Assembly (NCBI RefSeq): GCF_019801465.1
Contig: NZ_JAHVJA010000002.1
Coordinates: 620,001-684,000, forward strand
Source of the DNA: Leisingera daeponensis
Lineage (GTDB): Bacteria > Pseudomonadota > Alphaproteobacteria > Rhodobacterales > Rhodobacteraceae
DNA length: 64,000 nucleotides
Direction of reading: 5' to 3'
A program made the translations under genes and the position numbers. Below are positions 63,775-64,000 of this stretch, piece by piece. A model generated the notes under the pieces. That model had not been told where the DNA came from, made no database searches, and saw nothing but the letters and a program-made list of their open reading frames with translations. The stretch's first letter is position 1. Every line of letters begins with the position of its first letter.

Positions 63775-64000
63775 CTATCCGTTGCCTCCGCCGGCCTCAG
63801 GCCGCGGCGGGCATTCCTCGCCCACCACGGTGCCGTCATAGGCTTTCTGGCCGCAGTCATTCAGCTCATGCCAGACATAGCCGCGGCCCTCATTGGTGAC
63901 GGCGACAATCCGGTCGACGCCATAAGAGATGTTCTTGACCGACAGGAAGGATTTGGCTGAACCCTCCGCCAGCTTGGCGCCAATACCGGCGGCATCAAAG
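63775..64000 (-). CDS. DUF6446 family protein (5' part outside the window)
   Basis: The C-terminal 74 residues of a minus-strand gene that runs off the right edge: SVKNISYGVDRIVAVTNEGRG, then YVWHELNDCGQKAYDG and a cysteine near the end. This is the DUF6446 pattern; the gene normally lies between glyQ and glyS in Rhodobacterales, as here. Function unknown. A 73-base gap separates it from glyS. Confidence 0.8.
   Translation of the reverse strand, partial: FDAAGIGAKLAEGSAKSFLSVKNISYGVDRIVAVTNEGRGYVWHELNDCGQKAYDGTVVGEECPPRPEAGGGNG

Overview
The window is alphaproteobacterial, most likely from the roseobacter branch of Rhodobacteraceae (Leisingera/Phaeobacter-like). The basis is high GC, a glyS gene preceded by a DUF6446 gene, a separate ctaD behind a perfect FNR box, an 858-residue pyruvate phosphate dikinase, and many housekeeping genes of that type. 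The assignment rests on reading the proteins, not on a database search. The housekeeping content points to the main chromosome.

Bases 1-14080 form a defence and accessory island of lower and uneven GC. In order it holds a Septu-like PtuA/PtuB pair (PtuA runs off the left edge), a one-domain EamA transporter, a small ORF overlapping an Mrr-type nuclease, a tightly overlapping SIR2 - HerA - reverse transcriptase operon, a ParB/sulfiredoxin-like small protein between two copies of a short repeat, a DUF6650 protein, a truncated HNH gene and a twice-frameshifted DUF6880 gene. The island ends against the 3' end of a tRNA-Ser(UGA) gene, a classic integration point, but no integrase is visible. The three-gene SIR2-HerA-RT operon is the strongest candidate for an undescribed system.

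Bases 14411-19921 are a housekeeping run on the plus strand: a SPOR lipoprotein, a D-Ala-D-Ala carboxypeptidase, tmk, holB, tatD and a PhnP-like hydrolase, mostly with overlapping start and stop codons. After an AEC transporter, 21018-25076 is a decaying catabolic locus: an Asp/Glu-racemase gene with an amber codon, a GntR regulator, a LysR remnant, a broken IS5-family element and the wreck of a DctPQM TRAP transporter.

Bases 25080-38779 hold a BASS-like transporter, four minus-strand genes for surface glycan work (glycosyltransferases and hydrolase/methyltransferase-like fusions), tRNA-Leu(GAG), two secreted proteins sharing a glycine-zipper plus peptidoglycan-binding front end (one a caspase-like protease), lipB and a large alpha/beta hydrolase.

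Bases 39149-64000 are core metabolism: a HIT protein, ctaD, DUF2244, a YqeY-like protein, carA, a membrane glycosyltransferase, a GntR regulator, a pyrimidine nucleotidase, a UbiH-family hydroxylase, a class V aminotransferase, two AsnC regulators, ilvC, two EamA exporters, glmM, folP, folB with an extra C-terminal domain, a SleB-type hydrolase, ppdK, glyS and a partial DUF6446 gene.
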